Assembly: GCF_018860765.1 (NCBI RefSeq)
Contig: NZ_JAHKPV010000021.1
Location: 241,845 to 305,844 of the forward strand
DNA length: 64,000 nucleotides
Source: Marinobacter salexigens
Lineage (GTDB): Bacteria; Pseudomonadota; Gammaproteobacteria; Pseudomonadales; Oleiphilaceae
Reading direction: 5' to 3'
Shown here: positions 43,982 to 54,055 of the stretch, in pieces
Layout: each line of letters starts with the position of its first letter
How positions within the stretch are numbered: the first letter of the stretch is position 1
Made by a program: the position numbers and the translations under genes
The notes under the pieces: model-generated
The model's input: only the letters and a program-made list of their open reading frames with translations
What the model was told of the DNA's origin: nothing
Database searches by the model: none

Positions 43982-44500
43982 TCAGGGTTGGACTGTCAGT
44001 TTTACGCGGCCAAGCTCATTGCTGCCCTGCTGCGAGGTTTCAATGCTTGATTCAGCGGGCCACTGAAATGGCAGTTTAAGAAGCTCCCGCCCGCCAACTT
44101 CTCGCGCCGCTTCCACAACTAGTTGGTATTCGCCTGCAGGCAAGCCATGGATAGCTTGAGATTTGTTACTAAAGGTCAGTTCGTAGGTGCCTGCGGGCCT
44201 TGTGGCCCCGCTAAGCCCATCTACCGGCATGCTCAGCTGTCGCCCACTCCTCCGCCACCATAGCCGCAGATCTTTGAGCCACTTGCTCCCCTCGTCATCG
44301 CGCATGTCGTGGTCGTACCAAAGCGCGAGATTTCGCTGATGCTGCCCTTTGCTGTTCTCAATCCATATCGCAACGTAGGGCCTATGGTATTCAGCTACAT
44401 TGAGCGCCGGAATTTCGACGTCTAGCACCAAGTCTTCCGCCCCAACGCAAGCGGAACCAAGCACTAACACTAGCGATGGAAAGCTCCTTGATAACTTCAT
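43982..44500 (-). CDS. DUF2271-type periplasmic protein
   Basis: 172 aa with signal MKLSRSFPSLVLVLGSACVG. DUF2271 pattern: PYVAIWIENSKGQHQRNLAL, WYDHDMRDDEGSKWLKDLR-type stretch and AGEYQLVVEAAREVGG. Commonly found with PepSY proteins and TonB receptors. 9 bp after the PepSY gene. Function unknown. Confidence 0.83.
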   Translation of the reverse strand: MKLSRSFPSLVLVLGSACVGAEDLVLDVEIPALNVAEYHRPYVAIWIENSKGQHQRNLALWYDHDMRDDEGSKWLKDLRLWWRRSGRQLSMPVDGLSGATRPAGTYELTFSNKSQAIHGLPAGEYQLVVEAAREVGGRELLKLPFQWPAESSIETSQQGSNELGRVKLTVQP

Positions 44501-44509
44501 AATTGTTCC

Positions 44510-45208
44510 TTAGTGCACAAACAAAACGGCCAGTAATACCGGCACAAGTACGCCCGCCCCTACAACCGGCCAAATTTCCGCCCGTTCTCGGGAATGTATC
44601 CACAAAACACAAAACCCGGTCACGCAGAAAACTATACAAATGACCGCAAATAGATCGATAAACCACACCCATGCAGCCCCTGTATTACGCCCTTTATGCA
44701 GGTCATTCATCCAGGCAATCCAGCCTCGGTCGGTTGCCTCGTATATTAGGTTGCCGGTTTCAAAATCCACGCTCAGCCAAGCATCGCCGCCTGGCCTGGG
44801 GCTGGATACATAAAGTTCGTATTCTGACCACTCCAGCGCACCTCTAGTGATTGCGATTCCGTGCTTCTCCTTGAGCCACGCGCTTAAAACCTTTGGCGTT
44901 TGTCCGCTCTCTTTACTTTCCCAACTGATGAGCTGCTGTACCAATTGCTCAGGAACACGATCTTCAATCAGGGTCACCTCCGGAATCGAGGCAATCTGGC
45001 CTGCGTGATTGAGAGTTATGCCCGTAACCGAAAACAACATCATGCCGAACACTGCCAGCGCTGAACTGATCCAGTGCCACTGTAAGCAGAGCTTCAAATA
45101 ACGGCCTCTTTTCGGAGCCCGAAGGCCATTTTCATCGTTGTTAGGGGTGCTTTTGGGTAAGGCACTAGCAATCTTGCTCATGTTAAAAACGAGGCTCTCA
45201 GGCGGCAC
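44510..45208 (-). CDS. PepSY-type membrane protein
   Basis: 232 aa with an N-terminal membrane helix (WISSALAVFGMMLFSVTGIT), a periplasmic PepSY-like region and two C-terminal helices. Histidines at the helix ends (QWHWIS, LNHAG, DLHKG, WIHSRE) resemble the haem-ligand pattern of PepSY-TM ferric reductases such as FoxB/FsrB, which are larger. First gene of the leftward set, divergent from the TonB receptor. Confidence 0.82.
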   Translation of the reverse strand: MPPESLVFNMSKIASALPKSTPNNDENGLRAPKRGRYLKLCLQWHWISSALAVFGMMLFSVTGITLNHAGQIASIPEVTLIEDRVPEQLVQQLISWESKESGQTPKVLSAWLKEKHGIAITRGALEWSEYELYVSSPRPGGDAWLSVDFETGNLIYEATDRGWIAWMNDLHKGRNTGAAWVWFIDLFAVICIVFCVTGFCVLWIHSRERAEIWPVVGAGVLVPVLLAVLFVH

Positions 45209-45287
45209 TTCATGAATATTTCAGGCGGAGATTATGTCAGTTCTCATTAGCTTTCAATTACCATTTACGTTTAATTTACATATCCAT

Positions 45288-45305
45288 TTGAGAATAATTG
45301 CTATT
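45288..45305. promoter_or_regulatory. Probable Fur box
   Basis: TTGAGAATAATTGCTATT between the divergent PepSY and receptor genes matches the Fur 7-1-7 palindrome (TGATAAT-n-ATTATCA) at about 10 of 14 positions. Fur control of the iron-uptake set is expected. Confidence 0.55.
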
Positions 45306-45391
45306 GCGTTTATCGTGGATTTTACATATATTGCGCTCCCACCTAACTAGAAACTCCATAAGATCAATACTTTGCAAAGGGCTCTACTCTC

Positions 45392-47668
45392 GTGAAAAAT
45401 TTCTCCCCAACGTCGCTGGCAATAGCAGTATCAGTACTTTCAAGTCAGGCCGCTGCTCAAAGCCCCACCGAATTGGCGCCCATAGTGGTTAGCGCCTCAG
45501 GTATCGAGCAAAAAGTAACCGATGCGCCAGCTTCAATTACTGTTATCACGAAGGGGGAGCTCGACAAAAAACCCTACGTAACTCTGCTTGATGCGGTACG
45601 AGGAGTTGAGGGCGTCGATATTGGAGAAACAACGGACAAAACCGGACAAGGCGGTATTAGTATTCGAGGTATGGGTGCGGACTACACCCTGATTCTTATC
45701 GACGGCAAACGCCAGAACAACGTGGGAGACATCTACCCAAACAACTTTGGTGGCAACCAGTTCAACCACATACCTCCCAAAGAAATGATCGAACGGATTG
45801 AAATTATTCGGGGGCCAGCATCCACTCTGTACGGAGCAGACGCGCTCGGTGGTGTTATCAACATTATCACCAAGAAAATCGGCGACAAATGGACGGGCTC
45901 TCTTTCGCACAGCCAAACTCTCGAAAGCAACAGCGATTTTGGCAATGATGATACAACTGAGTTTGCGATAGCTGGACCACTGATTAAGGATCGTCTTGGC
46001 CTTAGATTACGAGGCAGCCTGTATAACCGTGATGCATCACATCCTCAGTATACTCCCGGGGTGGATCCAAACGGAAACGAGATACCACGGGAATTGGGCT
46101 ATGGCAGCGGCGGCCGCACCGTAGATAATGAGAACACGAACTTGGGCGCGCGCGCAGACATTCGCATTGCAGATGGGCAAGACCTAATCCTAGACTTCGA
46201 GACGTCCAGCCAAACCTACGATAACAATCCTGAAGATGGCAATAACCCCCTTGGCACTACCGACAGCGTGAATCGCTTGCCCCGTGCCGGATATGCCCTA
46301 GACCAAGAATTTAATCGCGAACAAGCTTCTATTCGACATCAAGGTGCTTGGGGCGATACCAATAGTGATATATCACTGCACTACATTGAGACCACAAATG
46401 ACGGGCGAACTTTACCACTCACCGCCCTAGAACGGTTGGAGTACGATCAACTCATAGAGAACGGTGCAACAGATCAGGAGATTTCAGATACATTCCTGCC
46501 GCGGCCCAAACGAGTTTTGGAAACCCGTCAAACTACGCTGGATTTAAAATTCGACTCTCTGATAGGAGATCACCTGCTTGTATACGGCGGCCAATACATT
46601 GATGCCGAGATGGAAGACGGCACGTTTGGAATGACCGGCAGCGGTTTTAGTGCAGGCAAGACTCAGCCCCACCGGCAATGGGCCGTTTTTGCCGAAGATA
46701 ATTGGGAAATTACCCGCACCGTTTCATTGACTGGTGGCGTTCGCCATGACCACCATAATATTTTTGGCGGCAACACGAGCCCCCGTCTTTACGGGAATTG
46801 GGATATCACACCTGAATGGACGCTGAAAGGCGGGGTAAGCACTGGTTACAAAGCACCCAAAGCGAGCGACCTGTTTGAAGGTATCACCGGTTTTGGCGGG
46901 CAAGGCACTAGACCTTTTGTGGGCACACCAAGCCTCACGCCTGAAAAAAGCGTGAACTCCGAAATTGCCATTTACTACACCCATCCAGATGGCCACAACT
47001 TCAACGCCACCGTGTTCTCCAACCAATTCAAGGACAAGATAGAAAGTGGCGGGGCTATACTGCATTGCGATGATGCTGATGCCAGTTCCGGCAACTGTGT
47101 AAATCTAGCACCAGAATGGAACCAATTACTGGGCGATGGCTATGAATTTAGCCAAAAGGTGAATATTGATAAAGCTGAGATCAACGGGCTTGAACTGGCG
47201 GGCAGATACTGGATTATCAGCTCACTCTCTATTCGAGGCAACTACACCTATACCGACGCAGAAATTAAAAGCGGCGCTAACAAAGGCAATCCACTTAGCG
47301 GAACAGCCAAGCACATGGCTAACGCGACGCTCGATTGGCAGGTGACTCCAACTTTTAGCACGTACCTAACGGCAGAGCTCCGATCCAAGCGCCATACCAG
47401 TACACCAAGAGGTTGGGATAGCTCGATTGATTACCCGGAGTTCTACAAGGACTACACCGTCTTGCATCTTGGGGCGAGTTATCAGGTTAGTTCGTATTTG
47501 ACCCTAAGTGGTCGTATAAACAACCTGTTGGACGAAGATTTCACCAGTTACGAAACCGTATACACCACGGATGATGGCGGAGCTACCTATATCGCAAACT
47601 ATATTGATGATTACAACATGAAGGCAAAAGCTAGAAACTTCTGGCTATCTGCAACCCTAAGTTTTTAA
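45392..47668 (+). CDS. TonB-dependent outer-membrane receptor, siderophore type (FepA/CirA-like)
   Basis: 758 aa, GTG start. Signal peptide to about residue 22 (VSVLSSQAAAQ), TonB box region APIVVSAS, plug domain (about 45-155: ITVITKGELDKKPYVTLLDA, IRGMGADYTLILIDGKRQ, IEIIRGPASTLYGADALGGV) and a 22-strand barrel ending FWLSATLSF. Closest in style to catecholate-siderophore receptors. Function in ferric-siderophore uptake is well supported; the exact siderophore is not. Confidence 0.92.
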   Translation: MKNFSPTSLAIAVSVLSSQAAAQSPTELAPIVVSASGIEQKVTDAPASITVITKGELDKKPYVTLLDAVRGVEGVDIGETTDKTGQGGISIRGMGADYTLILIDGKRQNNVGDIYPNNFGGNQFNHIPPKEMIERIEIIRGPASTLYGADALGGVINIITKKIGDKWTGSLSHSQTLESNSDFGNDDTTEFAIAGPLIKDRLGLRLRGSLYNRDASHPQYTPGVDPNGNEIPRELGYGSGGRTVDNENTNLGARADIRIADGQDLILDFETSSQTYDNNPEDGNNPLGTTDSVNRLPRAGYALDQEFNREQASIRHQGAWGDTNSDISLHYIETTNDGRTLPLTALERLEYDQLIENGATDQEISDTFLPRPKRVLETRQTTLDLKFDSLIGDHLLVYGGQYIDAEMEDGTFGMTGSGFSAGKTQPHRQWAVFAEDNWEITRTVSLTGGVRHDHHNIFGGNTSPRLYGNWDITPEWTLKGGVSTGYKAPKASDLFEGITGFGGQGTRPFVGTPSLTPEKSVNSEIAIYYTHPDGHNFNATVFSNQFKDKIESGGAILHCDDADASSGNCVNLAPEWNQLLGDGYEFSQKVNIDKAEINGLELAGRYWIISSLSIRGNYTYTDAEIKSGANKGNPLSGTAKHMANATLDWQVTPTFSTYLTAELRSKRHTSTPRGWDSSIDYPEFYKDYTVLHLGASYQVSSYLTLSGRINNLLDEDFTSYETVYTTDDGGATYIANYIDDYNMKAKARNFWLSATLSF

Positions 47669-47694
47669 CACGATACATTCAGGCTTGCATAAGA

Positions 47695-47720
47695 AAACGC
47701 CCCTCCAAGGAGGGGCGTTT
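47695..47720. terminator. Strong bidirectional terminator
   Basis: AAACGCCCCTCC (47695-47706) pairs perfectly with GGAGGGGCGTTT (47709-47720), with A/T tails on both sides. It serves the receptor gene and the convergent epimerase gene. Confidence 0.88.
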
Positions 47721-47746
47721 CCATTATGATGCAGGATTTTCTGAGA

Positions 47747-48754
47747 TCAGACTTGGTAAAAATCACGATACCAGTCAACAAAGTTGGCTATCCCCTCTTC
47801 CACGCCGGTGGCTGGTTTATAGCCGACATCGCTGATCAAATCATCAACGTTTGCGTAGGTGGCTGGCACATCGCCCGGCTGCATAGGAAGCAGATTTTTT
47901 TGGGCCTTTTTCCCGACTCTTTGCTCAATAATTTCTATGAACCGAGAGAGCTCCACAGGGTTGTTGCTGCCAATGTTGTAAATGCGATACGGGGCCTTGC
48001 TGGTGCTTGGGTCAGGCGCTGCGCCACTCCAGTCGCCGTTAGGCTGAGCGACTTGATCGAGAGTACGGACAACACCTTCCACAATATCGTCGATATAAGT
48101 GAAGTCCCGTTTGTGGTTGCCATGATTGAACACATCAATTGGTTCACCAGCCAGAATCTTCTTGGTAAAGATAAACAAGGCCATATCTGGTCGGCCCCAA
48201 GGGCCGTAGACGGTAAAGAATCGTAAACCAGTAGTGGGTAAACCATAGAGGTGACTGTAGGTGTGAGCCATCAACTCATTGGCTTTTTTCGAGGCTGCAT
48301 ACAAACTTAGAGGGTGGTCCACATTATCATGGACTGAAAACGGCATGGCCTCGTTAGCGCCGTAAACCGAGCTGCTAGAAGCATATACCAGATGTTTCAC
48401 ATCGTTGTGGCGACACCCTTCTAGTATGTTCATGAAGCCAACGAGGTTGGCATCCACATACGCATTGGGGTTTTCCAGCGAGTAGCGCACACCAGCCTGA
48501 GCAGCTAGGTGCACGACTCGTTCGGGACGATGCTTTGCGAAGATATCGGTCATCACAGTTCGGTCTGCAACATCTTCACGTACTTCAGTGAATCCAGCGT
48601 GGCCAGTAAGGCGTGAGAGACGGGCTTCCTTGAGATTAACATCGTAATAGTCGTTAACATTATCAACGCCTATTACCTCATCTCCCCGCTCAAGTAACCG
48701 GTGCGCTAACTGCGAACCGATAAACCCTGCGGTGCCCGTTACCAGTATCTTCAA
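47747..48754 (-). CDS. NAD-dependent UDP-glucuronate 4-epimerase-type enzyme
   Basis: 335-aa extended [23 protein letters not shown] for NAD binding, [24 protein letters not shown], and catalytic YAASKKANE. The N-terminus and [10 protein letters not shown] are typical of the UDP-glucuronate 4-epimerase (Cap1J/LspL) group, which makes UDP-galacturonate for surface polysaccharide. Stands alone next to an outer-membrane protein gene. Confidence 0.88.
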   Translation of the reverse strand: MKILVTGTAGFIGSQLAHRLLERGDEVIGVDNVNDYYDVNLKEARLSRLTGHAGFTEVREDVADRTVMTDIFAKHRPERVVHLAAQAGVRYSLENPNAYVDANLVGFMNILEGCRHNDVKHLVYASSSSVYGANEAMPFSVHDNVDHPLSLYAASKKANELMAHTYSHLYGLPTTGLRFFTVYGPWGRPDMALFIFTKKILAGEPIDVFNHGNHKRDFTYIDDIVEGVVRTLDQVAQPNGDWSGAAPDPSTSKAPYRIYNIGSNNPVELSRFIEIIEQRVGKKAQKNLLPMQPGDVPATYANVDDLISDVGYKPATGVEEGIANFVDWYRDFYQV

Positions 48755-48789
48755 GTCTATTACTCCTTTTTAGACAGCCGTGACAACTT

Positions 48790-49512
48790 TTAGAAGACAA
48801 GACCCGCGCTGATGAATGGCCCATCGATTTCCACGTCAAATTGGTCACTGCCATCTTCATAATCAACTGCAATCTGACGATAGCCTGCACGCAGTTGCAG
48901 CAATGAAATGCTGTACTGCCCGTACACGTTGAAGTCGCGCATGGAATCGCCATCAAAGCTGATAAAGTTACCTTCTGCACCCACAGCCGCTCCGGTAAGA
49001 GGCAAGTCAACACGGGCAGCTATATAGCCCATGGGCAAAACAGCGTCGGCTTCTGTGCGGCTTGACTGAGATGCGTTTTGTACCAGCAGTTCGCCTGAGA
49101 AGTCCCTTATGGTTAACCCCAAATCAAGATTGACCACGTTATCCAAAATTTCGTAGTACAGAGTGAGATCAAGCTGTTCAAGATCCAAATCTGAACGCAC
49201 AGGGCCTGAGCTTACCCCGTCATAGGGGCTGGTGAGTGTGCTGCGGCCACTTTGTTCTATCAGTGTGTAAGCCAAACGCACATTCGGCAGAACCGGCACC
49301 GGGTGTTCTACATAAATGCTGGCGTTCGCGTTGCCGTCGTCCTCCAAGCGCAACTCGTCATCCACATCAACCGAATTGCCGCCCGAGGCTGCGTTGCCGG
49401 ACAAGTTGGAGTCCCAGTAACCTACGCTGGCACCAAGACCAACCACATCGGCCTGAGCAAAAGATGTGGCCAAAAGAAGAGAACTGCCTACCGCGAGAGT
49501 GAACTTATGCAT
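48790..49512 (-). CDS. TIGR04219-type outer-membrane beta-barrel protein
   Basis: 240 aa with Sec signal (KFTLAVGSSLLLATSFAQA). The start VVGLGASVGYWDSNLSG and the alternating barrel pattern ending PFISAGLVF match the TIGR04219 family of small outer-membrane proteins. Function unknown. 45 bp before it lies the purC stop. Confidence 0.82.
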   Translation of the reverse strand: MHKFTLAVGSSLLLATSFAQADVVGLGASVGYWDSNLSGNAASGGNSVDVDDELRLEDDGNANASIYVEHPVPVLPNVRLAYTLIEQSGRSTLTSPYDGVSSGPVRSDLDLEQLDLTLYYEILDNVVNLDLGLTIRDFSGELLVQNASQSSRTEADAVLPMGYIAARVDLPLTGAAVGAEGNFISFDGDSMRDFNVYGQYSISLLQLRAGYRQIAVDYEDGSDQFDVEIDGPFISAGLVF

Positions 49513-49557
49513 GGTGCACCTGTGCCGTTATTGTCTGCTTGAATTAATGGCCAATAA

Positions 49558-50271
49558 TCAGTCGAAGTTGATTCCAATGCGGCGACCCACTTCTTCATAG
49601 GTCTCGATAACATTGCCCAGACCTTGCCGGAAGCGGTCTTTGTCCATTTTCTTTCGGGTTTCTTTATCCCATATCCGGCAACCGTCGGGACTAAACTCGT
49701 CGCCTAGTACAATCTCATCGCCGCTGCGACCGAACTCCAGTTTGTAATCCACCAGTAACATTCCGGCTTCATCAAATAGGTTTTTCAGCACGCCGTTTAC
49801 CTTGTAGGTCAACTCTTTCATCCGCGTCAGTTCGGCTTCAGTGGCCCAATTAAAACTAACGGCCAAGGATTCGTTCACCATTGGGTCGTGCAGCGCGTCG
49901 TTCTTGAGGAACAGCTCATAGGTCGGCGGGTTGAGTTCTAGCCCTTCTTCCACGCCCAGACGACGACACAGGCTGCCCGCAGATACATTACGCACAACAC
50001 ATTCCACTGGAATCATATCGAGCTTTTTAACCAGTGACTCGGTTGCAGACAGCAAGCCTTCGTGGTGTGTCGGCACACCGGCCGCTTCCAGTTTGTCCAT
50101 GATGAACGCATTAAAACGGTTGTTCACCATACCTTTTCGGTTAAGTTGCTCTTTCTTTTCACCATCAAACGCCGAGGTATCGTCGCGGAAGACAAGAACA
50201 AATCGCTCCGGGTCGTCAGTGCGAAATACGGATTTGGCCTTGCCTGCGTAGAGTTCTTCGCGTTTTTCCAT
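49558..50271 (-). CDS. purC: Phosphoribosylaminoimidazole-succinocarboxamide synthase PurC
   Basis: 237 aa, step of purine synthesis joining CAIR and aspartate (SAICAR synthase). Motifs: [35 protein letters not shown] and VDYKLEFGR, with [13 protein letters not shown] near the end. Follows bamC in the dapA-bamC-purC order common in pseudomonad relatives. Confidence 0.96.
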   Translation of the reverse strand: MEKREELYAGKAKSVFRTDDPERFVLVFRDDTSAFDGEKKEQLNRKGMVNNRFNAFIMDKLEAAGVPTHHEGLLSATESLVKKLDMIPVECVVRNVSAGSLCRRLGVEEGLELNPPTYELFLKNDALHDPMVNESLAVSFNWATEAELTRMKELTYKVNGVLKNLFDEAGMLLVDYKLEFGRSGDEIVLGDEFSPDGCRIWDKETRKKMDKDRFRQGLGNVIETYEEVGRRIGINFD

Positions 50272-50317
50272 CAGTAAGTCTCCGAAACGGAGGCCTGCAC
50301 GGCAGGCACCCCTTTAA

Positions 50318-51445
50318 TCAGTATAGGTAATCAAACAGCTGTGTCAGTAAATCCTCAGCACGCTTCTCACCGCTGTAATCCTCAGCCGTTTCAGCCGTAA
50401 CCTGAACCTGACCCTCTCCCCTCGTCAGACTAATCGTATGGGTATGGCGAGGCTCTTCTTTATTGCTAAACCAACTGAACCAGCCTGGGTCGCGCTCATC
50501 GGCGGTGCGGAAATCTACATAGAACCAGCCTTCGCTGCGATTCAAGTCCAGTACCCTAGTATCCGACTCGCTCAAGGCACGGTTTACCTCGGCCCAGGAA
50601 CGACCATAATCAAGGTCCATGCGGATGGACTGCGCCTTATCATTTTCCGATACAAGCTTTACTAATGGCTTAGCCACCATCACCGAAGCGGCACGGGAAA
50701 AGGACTTGCTCTCTTCACGGGCTTTCATGAACTCACCTAAGTCAGCGAGTAGGCGCTTCTGTAGACTCAACTGATCTGCGGACGGATCAGAAATTCCGCG
50801 CCATGAAATTAGCTCTCCCGGCCACGCAGCGTTTTCCTCTGCACTTCCTTTCGAGGTAAGCTTACGCAGTTGAATTTCAGTGGTTTTACGACGAACGCCG
50901 GGCGCTATGCGAACCTGCAAAATCGCTTTCGGCTCAGCTGCAGTTGCGTCAATTGGTGTGCTAGAAAGCTCTAGAATTTCACGCGCACGCACGCTGAAAT
51001 TAGCCAGATCACTTTGCAGCAGGCCCAACTGAGGGTTGTCATAGGCCACGCCCAAGCCTTGCTCGTTCATATAAGCCGTTACGACAGGCCATATCCGCCC
51101 CGGCACATCGTTTACCAACAACCATGCGCGTCCGTCCAATTCTTCAACCACATAATTCTCTTCGAGAATTTCCGATGTCATATCGGGAGGGCGAGGAAGA
51201 TCAGACGGATACATTTTGCTGGAGTCCGCGGGCTTTACTTGCCGAATAGGCATTACCTGAGTAAAACGCGAAGTGTCGGCTGTTTCCGGAAGAACCAGCT
51301 GGTCACCTTCTTCTTCACTCAGGTATCGCTCAGAGCGATCCTCCATCAGGCTGCAGCCAGACGTTGCAACGGTCAGCAACAGCCCAGACGCTACCACTAC
51401 ATGTCGAAATGCAAAAACATTACGGGTTCCTGAAAGAACCGGCAT
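50318..51445 (-). CDS. bamC: Outer membrane assembly lipoprotein BamC
   Basis: 375 aa from ATG 51445 (MPVLSGTRNVFAFRHVVVAS), with lipobox LTVATSGC. A TTG at 51490 would give an over-long n-region. Two helix-grip domains of the BamC/NlpB family follow (DGRAWLLVNDVPGRIWPVV; DYGRSWAEVNRALSES). Accessory part of the BAM complex inserting outer-membrane barrels. It sits between dapA and purC. Confidence 0.9.
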   Translation of the reverse strand: MPVLSGTRNVFAFRHVVVASGLLLTVATSGCSLMEDRSERYLSEEEGDQLVLPETADTSRFTQVMPIRQVKPADSSKMYPSDLPRPPDMTSEILEENYVVEELDGRAWLLVNDVPGRIWPVVTAYMNEQGLGVAYDNPQLGLLQSDLANFSVRAREILELSSTPIDATAAEPKAILQVRIAPGVRRKTTEIQLRKLTSKGSAEENAAWPGELISWRGISDPSADQLSLQKRLLADLGEFMKAREESKSFSRAASVMVAKPLVKLVSENDKAQSIRMDLDYGRSWAEVNRALSESDTRVLDLNRSEGWFYVDFRTADERDPGWFSWFSNKEEPRHTHTISLTRGEGQVQVTAETAEDYSGEKRAEDLLTQLFDYLY

Positions 51446-51492
51446 CGGCCTACTCTCTGTTTGGGACTGTTTCACGGTTGGTATCAACAAAC

Positions 51493-52371
51493 TCAGAGCA
51501 CACCCGAGGCTTTCATCGCTTCTTCCAGCTCACCGTGGAATTTTTCACTGAACTGAGTCAATGGCAGGCGTATGCCCTCGCCGATCATGTCCATACGCTG
51601 AAGCGCCCACTTAACCGGTATTGGATTCGCCTCAAGGAATAATTTGCGATTCAACGGCATCAAAAGCTCGTTCAGGCGTTCCGTCTCTTCCCGGTTACCT
51701 GCAATGGCTGCTGCGCATAGGTCGGCCATACCTTTAGGTGCGACGTTTGCAGTAACGGACACATTACCCTTCGCGCCTGCAAGCATGAGCTCAGCCGCTG
51801 TGGCGTCATCCCCGGAGTAGACCGCAAGACGACCATCAAGAGCTTCTATAAGCTCCGCACCACGAGGGATGTTGCCCGTGGCATCTTTGATGGCAACAAT
51901 GTTGGGAATATCAGCAAGACGCAGTACGGTTTCATTGAGCATATCGCAAGCGGTACGCCCCGGTACGTTATAGAGCATCTGGCTCATGCCCGGCACCGCC
52001 TCTGCGATTGCTTTGAAGTGCTGGTAAAGCCCTTCCTGAGTCGGCTTATTGTAGTAAGGCACTACCAACAGGCAGGCATCTGCACCTAGCTTATGCGCCT
52101 CGGTTGTCAGATAAATAGCTTCGCGCGTGCTGTTACCGCCGGTGCCAGCAATAACAGGGATCCGCCCGTTCACGCGTTTGATGATATAACCAATTACCCG
52201 GCAGTGCTCTTGCTGATCGAGCGTTGCGGATTCGCCGGTGGTTCCCACAGCAACGATACCGTTAGTACCGTTATCCAAATGAAAGTCCACCAGTTTGTCC
52301 AGATGCTCCCAGTGAATGTCACCGTTTGGATGCATGGGCGTGACCAGTGCGACAAGGCTACCCGTAATCAT
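51493..52371 (-). CDS. dapA: 4-hydroxy-tetrahydrodipicolinate synthase DapA
   Basis: 292-aa TIM-barrel aldolase that joins pyruvate and aspartate semialdehyde on the lysine/diaminopimelate route. Motifs: ITGSLVALVTPM, VGTTGESATL, VPYYNKPTQEGLYQHFKAIA, YNVPGRTACD and the Schiff-base Lys in VAIKDATGN. Divergent from bcp. Confidence 0.97.
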   Translation of the reverse strand: MITGSLVALVTPMHPNGDIHWEHLDKLVDFHLDNGTNGIVAVGTTGESATLDQQEHCRVIGYIIKRVNGRIPVIAGTGGNSTREAIYLTTEAHKLGADACLLVVPYYNKPTQEGLYQHFKAIAEAVPGMSQMLYNVPGRTACDMLNETVLRLADIPNIVAIKDATGNIPRGAELIEALDGRLAVYSGDDATAAELMLAGAKGNVSVTANVAPKGMADLCAAAIAGNREETERLNELLMPLNRKLFLEANPIPVKWALQRMDMIGEGIRLPLTQFSEKFHGELEEAMKASGVL

Positions 52372-52445
52372 AAAAGCTCCGTCCGAATAAAACGGATATG
52401 GTAATGTTGGGCACGAACTGACACAAGGGAATTAAAGGAGATGTC

Positions 52446-52913
52446 ATGTCATCTGTTGAAGTGAACAAGCAAGTACCGGACTTTGAAGCCGCCGCAACAG
52501 GCGACCAAACCGTCCGTCTGGCGGATTTACGCGGCAAAAATGTGGTTATTTATTTCTATCCGAAAGACAACACACCGGGCTGTACGACTGAAGGACAGGA
52601 CTTTCGGGACAACATGAAAGCCTTTACCGAGTTGGATACAGAAATTTTCGGGGTGTCTCGAGACGGGCTCAAAGCACACGAGAACTTCCGCAAAAAATTC
52701 GATTTCCCATTTCACCTTATTTCCGACAAAGACGAAGCGCTCTGCGAGCTTTTCGGCGTTATCAAGCTCAAAAAGTTATACGGGAAAGAATATATGGGCA
52801 TTGATCGCAGCACCTTCCTGATTGATCAGGAAGGCGTGTTGCGTAAAGAATGGCGCAGCGTAAAAGTACCCGAGCACGTTGAGGAAGTACTCGCTGCTGT
52901 AAAGGCGCTCTGA
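52446..52913 (+). CDS. bcp: Thioredoxin-dependent peroxiredoxin Bcp
   Basis: 155-aa AhpC/TSA-type peroxidase that detoxifies peroxides in the cytoplasm. Peroxidatic C46 in FYPKDNTPGCTTEGQDF. The resolving Cys five residues later in E. coli Bcp is Gln here, so it is a 1-Cys-type (or distant-resolving) Bcp. AAGGAGATGTC precedes the ATG. Confidence 0.95.
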   Translation: MSSVEVNKQVPDFEAAATGDQTVRLADLRGKNVVIYFYPKDNTPGCTTEGQDFRDNMKAFTELDTEIFGVSRDGLKAHENFRKKFDFPFHLISDKDEALCELFGVIKLKKLYGKEYMGIDRSTFLIDQEGVLRKEWRSVKVPEHVEEVLAAVKAL

Positions 52914-52959
52914 AGCAAAACGCTGTATTTGATACCAGATTGAGAGCAAAGTAGCGCAG

Positions 52960-54039
52960 TTACACTTGGTCTGGCGCGGTGGGGGAAGCAGTCGCCTTCA
53001 CCGGCCAGGCAAAGAATACAGCCTTAAACATAGTGGCCAGCGGAATGGCAAAGAAAACACCCCACAGGCCCCAAATACCACCGAAGAACAACACCGAAAT
53101 GATGATCACAACGGGGTGCAGGTTGTTCACCTCTGAGAACAGCACAGGAACGAGCACGTTGCCGTCCAGCGCCTGAATAACACCGTATATCACCATCACC
53201 CAGATAAAGTGACTACCCCACCCGAAGGCAAACAGCGCAATTACGGCGACCGGAATCGTCACCACAGCTGCACCAATGTACGGAATGACGACGCTGAGGC
53301 CTACGAGAAGAGACAGAAGCGCGGCATAGGGCACACCCAAAAGCTTGAACGCGACATAGGTGGCTCCGCCCACTATCAGGATTTCAACCGCCTTCCCGCG
53401 AACGTAGTTCGCGCATTGTAGATTCACCTCATGCCATATTTGCAGCATCATCGGTCGTTGGGGCGGCAATAATCTGGAAATAGCACCAAGCAGGACTTCA
53501 CGATCTTTCAGGAAAAAGAACACGAGAATTGGCACCAGCACCATGTAGATAAGCAAAGCGACGAGGTCTGGAATGCTCGACAAAGAAAAAGACACGAGCC
53601 ACTGAGTCATGTGCCCTACTTCTGTATTTACTTGCTGATAGAGGCCACGCACAGACTCAGCCGAGATAATATGAGGGTATTCTTCTGGCAGCAGTTCAAG
53701 ATAAGACTGCAACTGACCAATAATTCGGGGTGCCTCGCCTGCAAGGGTGCTGACCTGAGTCCAGATAAGCGGCAGAAGAACGAAAATAAATCCCACCAGT
53801 ACGCCGAGGAACACCAGAAACACACCGACTATAGCAATGCCCTCGGGAACACCAAGGGCGTTGAGGCGGGAAACCAATCCTTGCAGAATAAAGGCGACAA
53901 TAAGCGACGCGATAGCGGGCGCTAACATGGCACCGAACCATATGATGAAAAAAGTGCCCGTCACCAGAATCAAGAAAAGGATGACGGCTTCTTCATCTGA
54001 AAAGTATTTGTGTGCAAGACCGCGTAAAATTCTGAACAT
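52960..54039 (-). CDS. AI-2E-family transporter (PerM-like)
   Basis: 359-aa membrane protein from ATG 54039 (GGAG 6 nt upstream), with about eight helices. Family stretches: ALDGNVLVPVLFSEVNNLHP near the end and the glycine-rich FFGGIWGLWGVFFAIPLATM. The family includes autoinducer-2 exporters and Na/H antiporters; the substrate is not predictable. 16 bp after the TusA-like gene. Confidence 0.88.
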   Translation of the reverse strand: MFRILRGLAHKYFSDEEAVILFLILVTGTFFIIWFGAMLAPAIASLIVAFILQGLVSRLNALGVPEGIAIVGVFLVFLGVLVGFIFVLLPLIWTQVSTLAGEAPRIIGQLQSYLELLPEEYPHIISAESVRGLYQQVNTEVGHMTQWLVSFSLSSIPDLVALLIYMVLVPILVFFFLKDREVLLGAISRLLPPQRPMMLQIWHEVNLQCANYVRGKAVEILIVGGATYVAFKLLGVPYAALLSLLVGLSVVIPYIGAAVVTIPVAVIALFAFGWGSHFIWVMVIYGVIQALDGNVLVPVLFSEVNNLHPVVIIISVLFFGGIWGLWGVFFAIPLATMFKAVFFAWPVKATASPTAPDQV

Positions 54040-54055
54040 CAAGGACTCCGGAGAA

